64,000 bases of DNA from Coprothermobacter proteolyticus DSM 5265 (GTDB lineage: Bacteria; Coprothermobacterota; Coprothermobacteria; Coprothermobacterales; Coprothermobacteraceae): the NCBI RefSeq assembly GCF_000020945.1, contig NC_011295.1, positions 1 through 64,000 on the forward strand. Direction: 5' to 3'. The notes below the pieces were generated by a model. It did no database searches, had not been told where the DNA came from, and was given only the letters and a program-made list of their open reading frames with translations. Of the stretch, positions 1 to 8,728 are shown one piece after another (position 1 is the stretch's first letter; every line of letters starts with the position of its first letter). The position numbers were made by a program, and so were the translations under genes.

Positions 1-27
1 CTTACTATGTATGGGAGGCGAAGTCAA

Positions 28-774
28 GTGAAAGCTGCGCTTGTGGTAAACGAAGTAACTGCGAACTTGGATGCAAACTACGAAAAAGTGCTAAGTTGCA
101 TTGATGAATGTGCACAAAATGGCGCTCAACTAATTGTTTTCGGTGAGGCAGCCATCACTGGACTTATCAATAATGATGAGCCAACACATGACTTTCCTTT
201 GGCTTCCCCAGTGCCCGGACCAATAACTGATACTCTCTGCAAAAAGGCCACAGAACTTAACGTCCACATAGCTACTGGCATATTGGAGAAAGATGGCTCC
301 AAACTTTATGACTCTGCAATCCTCATCTCCCCTGCTGAAAATGTCGTGCTTAAGTACAGGCGCATGAGCCCAGGATGGCACGGAGGGAGGGCAGATCCAA
401 AGGTTTACTGTGAAGGCACGGAAGTTAGTAAATGCTATACGCCTTTAGGCTCCTTTGCTTTTCTCATATGCGGAGACTTATTCGATGAACACATAAGAGC
501 TGAGGTGTGCAAGCTTCACCCGGACTGGCTGTTACACCTCATGGCACGCTCCTTGGAAGACGGTTCATTTGATCAAGCGCAGTGGGATAAAGAAAAACTC
601 GAATACGTTGAGCAGGTCAAAACGTGCGGCATTACCACATTAATGGTGAATTACCTTGCCTCGGCGGAGCTGGAGGACAAGAACTTTGGTGGAGCGATGG
701 TAGTACTGCCAAGCGGGCAAATCCTTTCGGAGCTGCCCATAGGCAAAGAAGGAATACTCTACGTGGACCTGTGA
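28..774 (+). CDS. Nitrilase-superfamily (carbon-nitrogen hydrolase) protein
   Basis: About 248 residues, the usual length for a single-domain C-N hydrolase acting on amides or nitriles. Two of the three catalytic positions are visible: Glu40 in FGEAAITG and Cys148 in ICGDLFDE. At the catalytic lysine position (YRK in relatives such as AmiE) the sequence reads YRRMSP, so Lys is replaced by Arg112. I chose GTG at 28 because GGGAGGCG lies about 11 bases upstream; an in-frame ATG at 7 sits before that ribosome binding site. The substrate is unknown, and the Lys change makes normal amidase activity uncertain. Confidence 0.75.
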   Translation: MKAALVVNEVTANLDANYEKVLSCIDECAQNGAQLIVFGEAAITGLINNDEPTHDFPLASPVPGPITDTLCKKATELNVHIATGILEKDGSKLYDSAILISPAENVVLKYRRMSPGWHGGRADPKVYCEGTEVSKCYTPLGSFAFLICGDLFDEHIRAEVCKLHPDWLLHLMARSLEDGSFDQAQWDKEKLEYVEQVKTCGITTLMVNYLASAELEDKNFGGAMVVLPSGQILSELPIGKEGILYVDL

Positions 775-936
775 GCAGTTTCTTATTCAGCCAATTAGCG
801 CCAGAAGACCATATAAAGTTGCTACTAATTTCACCACAATCAACTGCAGTGTCTCGTCAATAACAGCTATGAGGGTCATAATGTGTATGTGGCTTAGTCG
901 TCTTATGCAAAAGCTCATAGAGAGAAGGTGGACATA

Positions 937-1782
937 TTGGCAGGTAAAAGCTACAGCTACATAGTGTTGGTTACATTAATTGTTTTCTTATCTTTGGGGG
1001 CAGCTAGCTCCATTCTGCAAAACCACTTTGCAGACAGAATGGCTCAAGGCTATTTAATGGAATACTGTTTATCCACGGCAATTGTTCAGGTGCTTCTTTC
1101 TTTGCTTGTCATGTGGATCATGAAAAGGAACAATCTGTTCTATAAAAACGAGTTTACCAGTAAGGGCTTGTGGAAAGGGCTTAAGCTCGGCTGGCTTGCT
1201 TACATATTCGCCGTTTTACTATTCTCCCTGAACTACATGGGGCAAGATAAAACCCTATTCATTACTCCTAACCCCTTGTATGTACTCATAGTGCTTTTTT
1301 CTGCGCTGGCTACAGGTTTTCTTGAGGAGATACTGGTTCGTGGATTTGTGCTAAACGCCATAAATGTAAAGCTGCTTAATGTTAAAGATGGAACAAAGAA
1401 AGCCATGCTATGGTCTTCAATGATCTTTGCATTAGCTCATTTCTTCAACCTTGTTATGAACCCCAACTTTCTCCCTGTTTTGGCTAACGTCATACAAGCT
1501 TTTATGCTTGGTTTATACCTAGCTGCCATATATGTTCTTAGTGAAAACTTATTAGCCCCTTCCATCATCCATGGGCTCATAGATTTTGCATCCTTCATTT
1601 TCTACGCTATTCTTTCGCCTGAAGCACTTTCAAAAATGATGAGCGGGACGCAAGCAGCAGTAAGTAGCGGCCAAATTCTTGTCACGTTTTTTGTCCAAAT
1701 TGCGATAACTGTGCCATTTCTCATAGCTGCGCTCCTGATGATGAAGAACGTTAAACAAAAGGTACCAAAAGAAGTAATTTAG
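937..1782 (+). CDS. CPBP-family intramembrane metalloprotease
   Basis: A polytopic membrane protein with the CPBP (CAAX protease and bacteriocin-processing) signature: EEILVRG near residue 130, then FALAHFF and a late SIIHGLIDF, giving the glutamates and histidines expected to bind metal in the membrane. At least seven hydrophobic stretches are visible. TTG at 937 is preferred because AGAAGGTGG precedes it by about 6 bases; a GTG at 928 lies within that ribosome binding site. It stands alone after about 160 non-coding bases. Substrates are unknown; known family members process prenylated proteins or peptides, or give bacteriocin immunity. Confidence 0.75.
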   Translation: MAGKSYSYIVLVTLIVFLSLGAASSILQNHFADRMAQGYLMEYCLSTAIVQVLLSLLVMWIMKRNNLFYKNEFTSKGLWKGLKLGWLAYIFAVLLFSLNYMGQDKTLFITPNPLYVLIVLFSALATGFLEEILVRGFVLNAINVKLLNVKDGTKKAMLWSSMIFALAHFFNLVMNPNFLPVLANVIQAFMLGLYLAAIYVLSENLLAPSIIHGLIDFASFIFYAILSPEALSKMMSGTQAAVSSGQILVTFFVQIAITVPFLIAALLMMKNVKQKVPKEVI

Positions 1783-1866
1783 ACTAACATATAAAGCGGT
1801 TTACTTGGCCTAAAGCGACCAAGCACTTAACAGCAATTACCAAGTTTTTAAAAGGGGGGCATTACC

Positions 1867-2502
1867 ATGCACATGAGAAGAATTGAACCGTTCGAAAAGC
1901 ATGCAAAGGAATACGACGTCTGGTTTGATGAAAATGAGCTCGTGTACCTTAGTGAACTGGAAGCTGTAAGAAGCATGATCCCTGTGGACGGCACAGGCAT
2001 TGAAATTGGTGTGGGCACTGGCAGGTTTGCAGCGCCCTTAGGCATAAAGCTGGGGCTGGAACCGTCCAAAAGCATGGCATCCTTAGCACGTCAGCGGGGC
2101 ATTGAGGTAGTGGAAGGTGAAGCGGAAGCACTTCCTTTCGAAGATGGTTCTTTTGATTTTGTCCTGATGGTAACGGTCATATGCTTCCTTAATGATGTGG
2201 GAAAAGCGCTGAGCGAGGCGTACAGGGTATTAAAACCTGGAGGGTGCATTGTCATAGCTTTCATCGATAAAAACAGCCCCATAGGCAAAATGTATGAGCA
2301 GCGCAAAAATGAGGATGTGTTTTACAAGGAAGCCACATTTTACTCTGTAGAAGAAGTCAGCGCCGTGCTGCAGCAAGCAGGTTTTAAGAACCTCTCCTTC
2401 TGCCAGACAGTGTTCCAAGAGGAGACAAAGCCTGGTGAGGTACAAAAACCACAGCCGGGTTACGGTAAAGGCTCATTTGTGGTAGTAAGGGCAGAGAAAT
2501 AA
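1867..2502 (+). CDS. Class I SAM-dependent methyltransferase
   Basis: A 211-residue Rossmann-fold methyltransferase of the UbiE/type-11 kind. Motif I appears as GIEIGVGTGRFA (about residues 39-50), the acidic end of strand 2 as LGLEPSKSM, motif II as FDFVLMVTVICFL and motif III as AYRVLKPGGCIVIAF. A GGGGGG ribosome binding site precedes the ATG. The target molecule cannot be read from the sequence. It lies just upstream of the thiamine salvage genes, but separated by about 70 bases, so a shared function is not implied. Confidence 0.8.
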   Translation: MHMRRIEPFEKHAKEYDVWFDENELVYLSELEAVRSMIPVDGTGIEIGVGTGRFAAPLGIKLGLEPSKSMASLARQRGIEVVEGEAEALPFEDGSFDFVLMVTVICFLNDVGKALSEAYRVLKPGGCIVIAFIDKNSPIGKMYEQRKNEDVFYKEATFYSVEEVSAVLQQAGFKNLSFCQTVFQEETKPGEVQKPQPGYGKGSFVVVRAEK

Positions 2503-2570
2503 TACTTGAAAGGCTCTTCCCTTTGCGAAAATAATAGGACATTAGTCGTTTGTATTAAGAGGTGATGTTT

Positions 2571-3380
2571 GTGGGTTATAGGGGTATAGCAATGACCATT
2601 GCTGGAAGTGATTCTGGCGGTGGAGCAGGTATTGAAGCAGACTTAGCCACATTCCTGCATTTACACGTTTTTGGGACTGTAGCAATCACTGCAGTAACCG
2701 CACAGAACAGCAGAGGTGTACATGGAGTGTTCGACATTCCACCTGACGGCGTAAGGGCACAAATAGATGCCGTTTTAAAAGATTTTTCTGTGGGAGCAGT
2801 TAAAACAGGTATGCTCTCCAGAGAGGAGACTATTTCAGAAGTAGCTAAAGCTCTTAGCGAATATAATTGTAAAAAACTGGTCGTAGATCCAGTAATGGTC
2901 GCCCAAAGTGGAGATTCATTAATCTTTGGTGACGCAGTGAAAGCACTTGAGGAAAAACTACTTCCCTTAGCTTTTATAGTGACCCCAAATATACCTGAAG
3001 CACAAATACTAACTGGTATCACGATTAAGTCCTCAGAGGATATGAAAAAAGCGGCTAAGGCCATATCTAAACTAGGGCCTCAAAGTGTACTGGTCAAAGG
3101 AGGACATTTGGAAGAAAAGCAATTGGTTGACCTTTTCTATTACGAAGGCGAATTCTACACATTCACACACGAAAAAATAGATACTCTAGACCATCATGGC
3201 ACAGGCTGTACGCTGTCTGCTGCCATAACAGCCGAGCTTGCAGCTAACACAGAAACAGTAGAAGCTGTTAAAAGAGCTATTGATTACACCAGGCTTGGAA
3301 TTGAACACAGGTTTAAGGGAGGAAAAGGTTATGGCTGTGTAGGTCACATTTTTGACATTGACTGGTTACGAGAAGATTAG
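2571..3380 (+). CDS. thiD: Hydroxymethylpyrimidine/phosphomethylpyrimidine kinase ThiD
   Basis: Ribokinase-fold kinase that phosphorylates 4-amino-5-hydroxymethyl-2-methylpyrimidine (HMP) and HMP-phosphate for thiamine synthesis. The N-terminus AMTIAGSDSGGGAGIEADL is the family hallmark. GTPNIPEA-like (VTPNIPEAQIL) and the C-terminal anion-hole motif HHGTGCTLSAAI, with its catalytic Cys and Asp region, are also present. GTG at 2571 follows AAGAGGTG at a normal distance; GTG 2562 and ATG 2565 overlap that site. It is first of thiD-thiM-thiE, which together join salvaged pyrimidine and thiazole. I saw no TPP riboswitch upstream. Confidence 0.92.
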   Translation: MGYRGIAMTIAGSDSGGGAGIEADLATFLHLHVFGTVAITAVTAQNSRGVHGVFDIPPDGVRAQIDAVLKDFSVGAVKTGMLSREETISEVAKALSEYNCKKLVVDPVMVAQSGDSLIFGDAVKALEEKLLPLAFIVTPNIPEAQILTGITIKSSEDMKKAAKAISKLGPQSVLVKGGHLEEKQLVDLFYYEGEFYTFTHEKIDTLDHHGTGCTLSAAITAELAANTETVEAVKRAIDYTRLGIEHRFKGGKGYGCVGHIFDIDWLRED

Positions 3381-3408
3381 TTTTTCTGCCTAAAAAGGAG
3401 GAATCGTA

Positions 3409-4221
3409 ATGGTTAGTCAACCCTCTGTAAATATTAAGGAGATTTTGGAACAAGTAGTTTCTACAAAACCACTGGTTTATCACATGACAAACATGGTTGC
3501 CATGGCAGAGCAAGCACACCTAACATTGGCCATAGGTGCTTCGCCTGTTATGTCGCTGTCCTCTGAAGAAGCAGCAGAAATGGTAAATATTGCTAATGCA
3601 GTCTTGATAAACATTGGTACACCCTCAAAGGAAGCTAATGAAGCCATGTTGAGTGCAGCCCATACAGCAAAACGATTAGGCAAACCGGCAATTTTGGATC
3701 CCGTAGGCTATGGTGCAACAAAGCTGCGTATAAACCTTGTGGAAAGACTTCTTGAAACAGGAGCCTTTAGCCTTGTAAAAGGTAACGGTGGTGAAATCTC
3801 CCTGCTAGCAGGTGAACGTGCAGAAGTCCGAGGGGTAGATTCGGTGGGTTCACCACCAGCAGCCATTGCAGCGAAAACAGTAGCTCAGAAGTACAATTGC
3901 ATTGCAGCAGCAACGGGCCCTGATGATTATGTTTCAGACGGTGAAAGGGTCTATGTCCTTAGAAGCGGCCATGAATGGCTTACCAGAATTTCAGGGTCGG
4001 GTTGCTGGGCTGGTACGCTTATGGCGGCTTGCTTATCAGTGACAGAACCGCTGCCTGCTGCTATGTCAGCTCTTTCATTGATGGGTGCTGCATCTCAAAT
4101 AGCTGCAGAGCAATCAGATGGACCAGGAACATTTCGCATTCGAATGTTCGATGTTATGTACCAAATTACGCAGAATCCACACGCTTTCTCTTTCCCACAG
4201 TGGGAACTTATGGAGGTATGA
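3409..4221 (+). CDS. thiM: Hydroxyethylthiazole kinase ThiM
   Basis: Phosphorylates 4-methyl-5-(2-hydroxyethyl)thiazole, the salvage route to the thiazole half of thiamine. The 270-residue protein shows the family features: [12 protein letters not shown] near the N-terminus for substrate binding, [18 protein letters not shown] for ATP/Mg binding, and [11 protein letters not shown] with the catalytic Cys near the C-terminus. AAAGGAGG lies 8 bases before the ATG. It sits 28 bases after thiD and 4 bases before thiE, so the three are almost certainly one transcript. Confidence 0.93.
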
Positions 4222-4225
4222 AACC

Positions 4226-4861
4226 ATGGTTACAAAGGAACAGCTCAAAGAAAAGTTAAAACTGTATGTCATATTGGATAGAAAACTGGGAAACGGCGTT
4301 CCCTTAAGACAGCAAGCTCAGTTAGCCATAGCAGGTGGAGCAACGGCCATACAGTTGCGTGACAAAGAAATGAAAGGGCGGGATTACTATCAAGCAGCTC
4401 TGGTGATAAAAGACGTTTGCAAAGAAAACAATGTGCTTTTCATCGTAAATGATAGGCTTGATGTGGCATTGGCTGCCGAAGCTGACGGAGTGCATTTAGG
4501 GCAAGAAGATTTACCCCTGCATGCGGCAAAAAAACTAGCACCTCCTGGATTTATTATAGGCATCTCAGCAGTAAACGTGGAACAGGCAAAGTTAGCAGAG
4601 AAAGGCGGCGCAGACTACTTGGGTGTGGGAGACGTTTTTGGTACTGCGAGCAAACCCGATGCTAAGCTAACAGGTGTTGACATGCTCAAAATGATTTGTC
4701 AAAGCACTTCTTTGCCCTGTGTTGCCATCGGAGGAATAAATGTGAACAACGCAAAAATTGTATTGGATGCTGGAGCCATAGGCATTGCTGTAATATCTGC
4801 GGTGGTTTCTCAGAAGGATATCACTGGTGCCGCTAAAGCCCTCAGAGAATTGATACCTTAA
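4226..4861 (+). CDS. thiE: Thiamine-phosphate synthase ThiE
   Basis: Joins HMP-diphosphate with thiazole phosphate to make thiamine phosphate. The 211-residue TIM barrel shows LYVILDR at strand 1, AIQLRDKEM, FIVNDRLDVALAAEADGVHLGQEDL, YLGVGDVFGTASK and the phosphate-binding CVAIGGINV. The ATG at 4226 follows GGAGGT overlapping the end of thiM; longer upstream readings run inside thiM and are not credible. It completes the thiD-thiM-thiE salvage unit. No thiC, thiF or thiG is nearby, so this locus supports salvage rather than full synthesis. Confidence 0.93.
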   Translation: MVTKEQLKEKLKLYVILDRKLGNGVPLRQQAQLAIAGGATAIQLRDKEMKGRDYYQAALVIKDVCKENNVLFIVNDRLDVALAAEADGVHLGQEDLPLHAAKKLAPPGFIIGISAVNVEQAKLAEKGGADYLGVGDVFGTASKPDAKLTGVDMLKMICQSTSLPCVAIGGINVNNAKIVLDAGAIGIAVISAVVSQKDITGAAKALRELIP

Positions 4862-4974
4862 CAAAGACAAAACGGCTGTTAACGTATCACGCCAAAAAAG
4901 GGCTCAACCGAAACACTAACCTTACAAATCAAATAGAATGTTATGGGGATCTACAAAGAAGGAGGTATTCTTTT

Positions 4975-7065
4975 ATGTTTGAGAGTATCCGAAAAAGAGA
5001 CGGCCGCATTGTGCCTTTTGAAGCAGAGAAAATAACAAATGCCATAGCAAAAGCTGGACAAGCTACAGGAGAATTTGACAGGGACGTTGCGCAAAAGCTA
5101 ATGATAAAGGTAGTAAACGTGGCTCAAACTGTAATCAAGGAAGAAATCCCATCGGTAGAACAAATTCAAGACATAGTAGAAGAAGTCCTCTTGGATTCTC
5201 CTTACCGCAAAACAGCCAAAGCTTACATAATTTATCGAGAAGATCATGCCAAAATGAGAGAAATCGTTTCAAAAGCTAACTCCGACTTAGTGGATCAATA
5301 CCTTGAACGTATTGACTGGCAGGTTAATGAAAACAGCAACATGTCATTTTCTTTGCAGGGCTTGAACAACTACATATCTTCTGAAATAAGTAAGGTTTAT
5401 TGGCTTAACCGTATTTACCCGAAGGAAATAAGGCAAGCGCATCTAAACGGCGATTTTCACATACATGATTTGGGAACTCTTTCGGTTTACTGCGTTGGCT
5501 GGGATTTAATCGACCTACTCCGTTATGGATTCAAGGGCGCAGGCTCGGGAAAAGTGGAAAGCAAACCAGCTAAGCACTTCCGCAGTGCCCTGGGGCAGGT
5601 AGTAAACTTCTTCTACACACTTCAAGGAGAGGCTGCTGGAGCTCAAGCTTTTTCCAATTTTGATACGTTACTCGCCCCTTTTATTAGATACGATGGTTTG
5701 TCCTATCGCGAGGTCAAGCAAGCCGTGCAGGAATTCCTTTTCAACGTAAACGTGCCCACGAGAGTGGGTTTCCAAACACCTTTTACGAACATTACTCTGG
5801 ACCTCACACCACCAAAGCACTTGGCAAATCAACCCGTCATTATAGGCGGTGAGTTTCAAGAAGCCGTCTACGGCGACTTCCAAAAGGAAATGGACATGCT
5901 TAACAGAGCTTTCTTGGAAGTCATGTTGGAGGGTGATGCTAAAGGAAGGCCTTTCACCTTTCCCATTCCTACTTACAACATTACCGAGGACTTTGACTGG
6001 GACAACGAGAATATGGAGCTTCTGTGGGAAATTACGGCAAAGTACGGCATACCCTATTTCTCCAACTTCATCAACTCCGATATGAAGCCGGAAGATGTGA
6101 GATCCATGTGCTGCCGACTGCGAATCAATACTCAGAAACTGGAAAGAAAAGGCGGAGGGTTGTTCGGAGCTAATCCGAAAACAGGAAGCATTGGTGTGGT
6201 CACTATAAATCTGCCCAGATTGGCATATTTGTGCCACAGCGAAGAGGAGTTTTTTGAGGCACTGGCAAAGATGATGGATTTAGCCAAGAACAGCCTCGAG
6301 ATAAAGAGAAAGGTCTTAGAACGGTTCACAGAACAGGGACTTTATCCTTACACAAAGTTCTATCTAAAGGATATTAAGAATACGTTTGGCGGTTACTGGA
6401 AGAATCACTTCTCCACCATCGGCCTCATTGGCATGAATGAAGCTTGCCTAAATCTACTTGGAACTGATATTGGTAGTGAAGAAGGGCACCGGTTCGCTTT
6501 AAAAACTCTTGATTTCATGCGTGAGAGGCTCATTCAATATCAAGAAGAAACATCTAACAACTACAACTTGGAAGCTACGCCAGCAGAGGGCACTTCTTAC
6601 CGATTGGCCAAAATTGATAAGGAGAAATATCCAGATATCGTCTGTGCAAACGAAGCACATTGGAAAGAAGGTGCGGAGCCTTTTTATACCAACTCCACTC
6701 AGCTACCTGTTAACTACACCGATGACATATTTGAAGCATTGGATTTACAGGATGAGCTGCAAACAAAATACACTGGTGGCACAGTGATGCACTTGTTTGT
6801 GGGAGAAAGGATCTCTGACCCACGTACGGTAAAGTTACTGGTGAAAAGAATCTGTGAGAAGTATAGACTCCCCTACTTTACTGTTACACCAACATTCAGC
6901 ATATGCCCGAACCACGGTTATCTTTCAGGTGAGCATGATAAGTGTCCAGAGTGCGGCAGTGAGACCGAGGTTTACTCGAGGGTTGTAGGTTATTTGCGAC
7001 CTGTAAAGCAGTGGAATCATGGTAAGAAGGAAGAGTTTAGAATGAGAAAGACCTTCAAAGTTTAG
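4975..7065 (+). CDS. nrdD: Anaerobic ribonucleoside-triphosphate reductase NrdD
   Basis: Oxygen-sensitive glycyl-radical enzyme that reduces ribonucleoside triphosphates for DNA synthesis. The N-terminal ATP cone (about residues 1-95) begins FESIRKRDGRIVPFEAEKI. The catalytic barrel carries FHIHDLG and the reactive-site region SMCCRLRIN. Near the C-terminus come the zinc cysteines CPNHGYLSGEHDKCPECG and the radical-bearing loop RVVGYLRPVKQWNHGK, with the radical glycine near residue 672. The length of 696 matches the family. An AAGGAGG site precedes the ATG. The activase gene follows 17 bases downstream. No oxygen-dependent reductase occurs in the window. Confidence 0.96.
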   Translation: MFESIRKRDGRIVPFEAEKITNAIAKAGQATGEFDRDVAQKLMIKVVNVAQTVIKEEIPSVEQIQDIVEEVLLDSPYRKTAKAYIIYREDHAKMREIVSKANSDLVDQYLERIDWQVNENSNMSFSLQGLNNYISSEISKVYWLNRIYPKEIRQAHLNGDFHIHDLGTLSVYCVGWDLIDLLRYGFKGAGSGKVESKPAKHFRSALGQVVNFFYTLQGEAAGAQAFSNFDTLLAPFIRYDGLSYREVKQAVQEFLFNVNVPTRVGFQTPFTNITLDLTPPKHLANQPVIIGGEFQEAVYGDFQKEMDMLNRAFLEVMLEGDAKGRPFTFPIPTYNITEDFDWDNENMELLWEITAKYGIPYFSNFINSDMKPEDVRSMCCRLRINTQKLERKGGGLFGANPKTGSIGVVTINLPRLAYLCHSEEEFFEALAKMMDLAKNSLEIKRKVLERFTEQGLYPYTKFYLKDIKNTFGGYWKNHFSTIGLIGMNEACLNLLGTDIGSEEGHRFALKTLDFMRERLIQYQEETSNNYNLEATPAEGTSYRLAKIDKEKYPDIVCANEAHWKEGAEPFYTNSTQLPVNYTDDIFEALDLQDELQTKYTGGTVMHLFVGERISDPRTVKLLVKRICEKYRLPYFTVTPTFSICPNHGYLSGEHDKCPECGSETEVYSRVVGYLRPVKQWNHGKKEEFRMRKTFKV

Positions 7066-7082
7066 AGGTAAACAAGAAGGAC

Positions 7083-7775
7083 ATGATTATTGGTGGATTG
7101 CAGAAATTCTCTTTGATTGATTATCCTGGAAAGATAAGCGCCATCCTCTTTACAAGAGGCTGCAATTTTCGCTGCCCGTACTGCCACAACCCAGAACTTG
7201 TAGACCCACAGCAGTATGCTGAACCATGGCAGGAAGAAGAGTTCTGGGCGTTTCTTCAAAGCAGAACACAAAAACTGGATGCGGTAGTCGTTACAGGCGG
7301 CGAGCCAACGCTACAAGAAGATCTTCAGCCATTTTTAGAGAAAATTAGGAAGATGGGATTTCTCATAAAACTTGATACGAACGGCAGTAATCCAGACGTT
7401 CTAAAAGACTTACTTTCTGCAAACTTGGTAGATTACATTGCCATGGATATAAAGGCACCTTTGGAGAAATACTCAGAGGTGACAAAGGTGCCAGTAGATA
7501 AACCAGACATTGAAAAAAGCATTGAGCTAATAAAACAATCCACTGTAGACCATGAATTTCGCACCACAATAGCGAGAAATATTCTTTCAAGAGAAGACAT
7601 AGTAAACATTGCAAAAATGCTTCAAGGTGAGAAGCTGTACATCCTGCAACGTTGCGTACCAACAAAAATACTAGACCCCTTGTTCCTTGCACAGTTTGAA
7701 CCTTACACTCATGAAGAGCTTGAACAAATAGCAAATCTAACTGAAAATTACGTATTACAGTGCTTAGTACGATAA
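7083..7775 (+). CDS. nrdG: Anaerobic ribonucleotide reductase activating radical-SAM protein NrdG
   Basis: Radical-SAM enzyme that installs the glycyl radical on NrdD. The cluster-binding motif CNFRCPYCHNPEL (CxxxCxxC) lies near residue 27, and the SAM-binding TGGEPTL follows at about residue 79. At 230 residues it is longer than the E. coli type NrdG and matches the longer clostridial and archaeal type. It follows nrdD by 17 bases with an AAGAAGGAC ribosome binding site, forming a two-gene unit. Confidence 0.93.
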   Translation: MIIGGLQKFSLIDYPGKISAILFTRGCNFRCPYCHNPELVDPQQYAEPWQEEEFWAFLQSRTQKLDAVVVTGGEPTLQEDLQPFLEKIRKMGFLIKLDTNGSNPDVLKDLLSANLVDYIAMDIKAPLEKYSEVTKVPVDKPDIEKSIELIKQSTVDHEFRTTIARNILSREDIVNIAKMLQGEKLYILQRCVPTKILDPLFLAQFEPYTHEELEQIANLTENYVLQCLVR

Positions 7776-7811
7776 AGGGAGAGGATTAAAACACCTTTAA
7801 GTGTTAAGCAT

Positions 7812-7880
7812 AGGAGAAGCTTTCATTTTTACCTAAAACGCTATTGTAGGTAATGTTTTGCTTGTGTTAGTCTCCTTTTG
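7812..7880 (+). terminator. Long hairpin after nrdG, possible terminator
   Basis: Outer arms AGGAGA (7812-7817) and TCTCCT (7871-7876) enclose an inner inverted repeat TACCTA (7830-7835)/TAGGTA (7847-7852), followed by TTTGTGTTTT. The stem is imperfect and the T-run is interrupted, so this is only a plausible terminator for the nrd unit. Confidence 0.4.
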
Positions 7881-7975
7881 TGTTTTGCGTAGAAACTTAC
7901 TTAATTTATAACGATACGCACTGATAGGGTGTTAAGATTGTGCATGAATTAACGACAGCATAGGAGGATCGCAAA

Positions 7976-8728
7976 TTGATTGAACTTACAGGGGTCACAA
8001 AGATTTACAGGAGCGGTGTAAAGGCAGTCGATAACCTGAGCCTCACAGTTCAGTCCGGTGAGCTTTTCGGCTTCATCGGTCCTAACGGGGCTGGCAAGTC
8101 TACTACTATTAAAATGATGGTTGGCCTGTTAGAACCTACTTCTGGCTCTATCAAGATTGATGGCTATGATATACGCACTCAACCACTGGAAGTGAAAAAG
8201 TCCATCGCATACGTACCTGACAACCCTGATATTTACGAAAAGCTAACTGGTATTGAATATTTGAATTTCATAGCTGATGTGTACGATGTGCCATCGCACC
8301 TGCGTCAAGAACGCCTGAATTATTTGCTGGATGCTTTTGACATGACTAATGCCATAGGTGGGCTCATAGAAGGCTATTCACACGGTATGCGGCAAAAAAC
8401 CGTACTCATTGGTGCACTTCTGCATAATCCTTCAGTATGGATCTTGGACGAACCCATGGTGGGTTTGGATCCGCGTTCGGCTTTTCAACTTAAGAAGATG
8501 ATGAGAGAACACTGCGATCAGGGGCACACGGTATTTTTCTCCACGCACGTACTGGAAGTAGCAGAAAGGCTTTGCGACCGCATAGGCATCATTGACAGGG
8601 GCCGCTTAGTCGCCTGTGGTACGCTTGAGGAGCTGCGTCACGGACAACGCAACGAATCGCTTGAAGAGCTATTCCTGCAGTTAACTGATGAAGAAACAGT
8701 ACAAGGTGCGCAAAGTGAACAGCAATAA
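7976..8728 (+). CDS. ABC transporter ATP-binding protein
   Basis: A 250-residue ABC ATPase. Walker A is GPNGAGKST (about residues 36-44), the signature-like segment is SHGMRQKT rather than LSGGQ, Walker B is VWILDEPMVGLD, and the H-loop is STHVLEVAE. The start is TTG at 7976, well placed after AGGAGGATCG. It overlaps the adjacent permease gene, so the two form an ABC-2 type exporter. The substrate is unknown. Confidence 0.9.
   Translation: MIELTGVTKIYRSGVKAVDNLSLTVQSGELFGFIGPNGAGKSTTIKMMVGLLEPTSGSIKIDGYDIRTQPLEVKKSIAYVPDNPDIYEKLTGIEYLNFIADVYDVPSHLRQERLNYLLDAFDMTNAIGGLIEGYSHGMRQKTVLIGALLHNPSVWILDEPMVGLDPRSAFQLKKMMREHCDQGHTVFFSTHVLEVAERLCDRIGIIDRGRLVACGTLEELRHGQRNESLEELFLQLTDEETVQGAQSEQQ

Noticed and set aside
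624-863. 79-codon frame at the end of the nitrilase-like gene
   Set aside because: Mostly antiregister to the nitrilase gene; no independent start signal.
2503-2570. TPP riboswitch before thiD
   Set aside because: The conserved CTGAGA and ACC-TGATCTGG segments are absent and the leader is too short.
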